Below, one piece after another: positions 4,970 through 6,613 of a stretch of 6,613 nucleotides of DNA (position 1 is the first letter of the stretch; each line of letters begins with the position of its first letter). The translations under genes were made by a program, and so were the position numbers. The notes beneath the pieces were generated by a model. The model saw nothing but the letters and a program-made list of their open reading frames with translations, made no database searches and was not told the DNA's origin. The stretch lies in assembly GCA_036403795.1 (NCBI GenBank), contig DASWQJ010000193.1, positions 1-6,613 on the forward strand. The letters run 5' to 3'. This DNA comes from Stenotrophomonas_A sp036403795 (GTDB taxonomy: Bacteria; Pseudomonadota; Gammaproteobacteria; Xanthomonadales; Xanthomonadaceae).

Positions 4970-5943
4970 CAGTTGCCCTCCTTGCGAGACAGGCGCATCA
5001 GCATCAGGCGGGCGATCGCCAGTACCACGAAGGTCACGATGAACAACACGAAGCCCAACAGCAGCAGCGCCGAGCGATAGGTCTCGGTCGCCTCGCCGAA
5101 ATCGTTGGCGATCAAGGCCGCGATGGTGGTGCCCGGTTCCAGCAACGAAGGCGACAGGCGCACGGTGTTGCCGATCACGAAGGCCACCGCCATCGTTTCG
5201 CCCAGCGCGCGGCCCAGGCCCAGGAAGATGCCGCCGATCACCGCCGAGCGGGTGTACGGCAGCACAATGTCCCAACTGACTTCCCACTTGGTGGAGCCCA
5301 ATGCATAGGCCGATTCCTTCAGGCGCGTCGGCACCGTCAGGAAGACCTCCCGCATTACCGAGGAGATGAAGGGAATGACCATGATCGCGAGCACGAAGCC
5401 GGCGGTCAGCATGCCGATTCCCAAGGGCGGGCCCTGGAACAACGGGCCGATCAGCGGCAGCGTGCCCAAGTGGTCGTTGAGCCAGGGCGTGACGTGCTCG
5501 GTCATCACCGGGACCAGCACGAACAGGCCCCACATGCCGTAGATGATCGACGGGATGCCGGCCAACAATTCGATCGCAGTGCCGATCGGGCCGCGCAGCC
5601 ACCGCGGGGCCACTTCGGTCAGGAAAAAAGCGATGCCGAAGCTCACCGGTACCGAGATGACCATGGCGATGAGTGCGGTGACGATCGTGCCGTAGATCGG
5701 AGCCAGCGCACCGAATTTGTTTTCGACCGGGTTCCAATCCGCGGAATAGAAAAAGCTCAGGCCCTGCTCCTGCAGGGCATGGCGGCCGCCCCACAGCATC
5801 GACAGGGCGGCGCTGGCCAGGGCGACCAGCACGAAGATCACGGTGGCGGTCAGTACCCACTTGAACAGGCGATCGGCCCGCGCATCGCGCAGGTCGCGGC
5901 CGATCGGGGCACTCATCGCTTCGGGAATGACAGTGGCATTCAT
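4969..5943 (-). CDS. pstC: Phosphate ABC transporter permease PstC
   Basis: The 324-residue inner-membrane protein partners PstA. A cytoplasmic N-terminus of about 28 residues precedes the first helix (29-50). A periplasmic segment with FFYSADWNPVENKFGALAPIYGT (64-86) follows and is characteristic of PstC. Further helices are visible around 84-109, 122-147, 174-195, 233-257 and 290-314. The EAA loop is at about 210-230 (ESAYALGSTKWEVSWDIVLPY), followed by GLGRALGETMAVAFVIGN (242-259), a block strongly conserved in PstC. The ATG at 5943 is chosen by length; an in-frame ATG at 5916 (residue 10) is possible, and neither has a strong ribosome site. The gene follows pstS by 112 nt that hold two hairpins, and overlaps pstA by one base. 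Confidence 0.95.
   Translation of the reverse strand: MNATVIPEAMSAPIGRDLRDARADRLFKWVLTATVIFVLVALASAALSMLWGGRHALQEQGLSFFYSADWNPVENKFGALAPIYGTIVTALIAMVISVPVSFGIAFFLTEVAPRWLRGPIGTAIELLAGIPSIIYGMWGLFVLVPVMTEHVTPWLNDHLGTLPLIGPLFQGPPLGIGMLTAGFVLAIMVIPFISSVMREVFLTVPTRLKESAYALGSTKWEVSWDIVLPYTRSAVIGGIFLGLGRALGETMAVAFVIGNTVRLSPSLLEPGTTIAALIANDFGEATETYRSALLLLGFVLFIVTFVVLAIARLMLMRLSRKEGN
4977..4983 (-). promoter_or_regulatory. Strong Shine-Dalgarno for pstA inside the end of pstC
   Basis: AAGGAGG on the minus strand lies seven bases before the pstA ATG and falls within the last codons of pstC. With the TGATG stop-start overlap it indicates translational coupling of the two permeases, fitting their 1:1 use in the channel. 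Confidence 0.8.
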
Positions 5944-5993
5944 CGGGGAAGGCTCGGTGTCGCCGTGGCGCCACGTGATGGGGAACAGCGGAA

Positions 5994-6011
5994 GGCGCGC
6001 GTAGGCGCGCC
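5994..6011. repeat. Second hairpin in the pstS-pstC gap
   Basis: GGCGCGC (5994-6000) pairs perfectly with GCGCGCC (6005-6011) around GTAG. On the minus strand it follows the larger hairpin and precedes pstC. No T-run is present. Confidence 0.6.
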
Positions 6012-6017
6012 CTGGCC

Positions 6018-6050
6018 GACACGCCCGCCGGGGAGGGCGGCGGGGGTGTC
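6018..6050. repeat. GC-rich hairpin just past the pstS stop
   Basis: GACACGCCCGCC (6018-6029) pairs with GGCGGGGGTGTC (6039-6050), 11 of 12 positions matched, with a nine-base loop. It begins five bases past the pstS stop codon. Stable hairpins at this position in binding-protein transporter operons are known to protect the upstream message from 3' exonucleases, or to cut down read-through, giving more binding protein than permease. That role here is inferred from position. Confidence 0.6.
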
Positions 6051-6055
6051 AGTGC

Positions 6056-6613
6056 TTACTTGAACTCAGTGCCCCAGTACGCCTCGATCTGCGTGACCAG
6101 TTCCGGCGGCAGCGGCACGTAGTGCAGTTCGTTGGCCTGCTTCTGGCCGTTCTCGAAGGCCCACTTGAAGAAGGCCAGGGCCGCCTGGCTGCGTGCGGCG
6201 TCCTTGGGCTGCTTGTGCATCAGCATGAAATTGGTCGCGGTGATCGGCCACGCCTGCGCGCCCGGCGCATTGGTGATGACGAGATTGAAGTCCTTGGCGT
6301 TGGCCCAGTCGGCGCTGGCCGCGGCCGCGGCGAAGCTCTCTGCGTTGGGCTGCACCCAGTTGCCCGAGGCGTTCTGCAGCGAGGCGTACGGCATGTTGTT
6401 CTGCAGCGCGTAGGCCAGCTCCACGTAGCCGATCGAGCCCTTGATCTGCTGCACGTAAGAGGCCACGCCTTCATTGCCCTTGCCGCCCACGCCGCCCGGC
6501 CACTGCACCGAGGTGCCTTCGCCGACCTTGGTCTTCCACTCCGGGCTCACCTTGGACAGGTAGTTGGAGAAATTGAAGGTGGTGCCCGAGCCATCCGAGC
6601 GATGGACCAGGTT
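6056..6613 (-). CDS. pstS: Phosphate-binding protein PstS, C-terminal part (cut by window edge)
   Basis: The frame is open from the window edge to the TAA at 6056 and encodes the last 185 residues of PstS, roughly half of a protein that is about 320-350 residues in relatives. PstS is the periplasmic receptor that binds inorganic phosphate and hands it to PstCA. The phosphate-binding motif is visible at the start of the fragment, VHRSDGSGTTFNF, where Arg, Asp, Ser, Gly and Thr side chains or backbone groups contact phosphate in E. coli PstS. Other family blocks are WPGGVGGKGNEGVASYVQ, GSIGYVELAYALQNNMPYA, AWPITATNFMLMH and FFKWAFENGQKQANELHYVPLP. A GTG at 6550 is an internal Val codon, not the start. 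The signal peptide and any upstream Pho box lie outside the window. Confidence 0.95.
   Translation of the reverse strand, partial: NLVHRSDGSGTTFNFSNYLSKVSPEWKTKVGEGTSVQWPGGVGGKGNEGVASYVQQIKGSIGYVELAYALQNNMPYASLQNASGNWVQPNAESFAAAAASADWANAKDFNLVITNAPGAQAWPITATNFMLMHKQPKDAARSQAALAFFKWAFENGQKQANELHYVPLPPELVTQIEAYWGTEFK

Noticed and set aside
5927..5933. CTGTCAT on the minus strand, resembling half of a Pho box
   Set aside because: It is a single half-site within the pstC coding start, with no second half at the right spacing. The operon promoter should lie upstream of pstS, outside the window.
4106..6022. 638-codon minus-strand frame suggesting a fused pstC-pstA protein
   Set aside because: Upstream of 4969 it is an out-of-frame shadow of pstC with Arg/Pro/Gly-rich sequence. 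PstA starts at 4969 with a strong ribosome site.

Overview
The window is high-GC proteobacterial DNA, most likely from the Xanthomonadaceae/Lysobacteraceae (Lysobacter, Xanthomonas or Stenotrophomonas relatives). I judge this from recalled similarity of the RNase T, PstB and PhoU proteins and from the style of the repeat at the left end. The genus is not settled by the sequence. All recognisable genes lie on the minus strand and read from right to left.

Right two thirds (6613 to 2347): the end of a high-affinity phosphate uptake operon in the classical order pstS (3' part only, cut by the window edge), pstC, pstA, pstB, phoU. PstS binds phosphate in the periplasm, PstC and PstA form the membrane channel, PstB is the ATPase, and PhoU couples transporter state to the PhoR/PhoB phosphate response. 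pstC and pstA are coupled by a TGATG overlap. pstS is separated from pstC by two GC-rich hairpins that could set the higher dosage of the binding protein. pstB and phoU are separated by about 200 nt with one short hairpin. The operon's promoter and any Pho box would lie beyond position 6613.

Middle (2346 to 856): an intergenic stretch with a long stem whose loop is a GCCACC hexamer repeat, then a small secreted RcnB-family protein with an Asp/His-rich tract, another intergenic stretch with a strong 13-bp hairpin, and rnt (RNase T, a DEDDh 3'-5' exoribonuclease).

Left end (1 to about 790): no credible gene. This is one large composite repeat. Two imperfect inverted arms of about 225 bp face each other. 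Each arm is itself a chain of hairpins, and the differences between the arms are partly compensatory within hairpin stems. An inner 60-bp block is identical in both. Between the arms lie an expanded AAAGCC/AAGGCC hexamer tract of about 20 good and 10 decayed units and a roughly 170-bp unique centre. The hexamer has no stop codon in any frame on either strand, which creates spurious Lys-Ala, Lys-Pro and Ala-Leu open frames. This element is the most unusual thing in the window. The transporter and RNase genes look ordinary.
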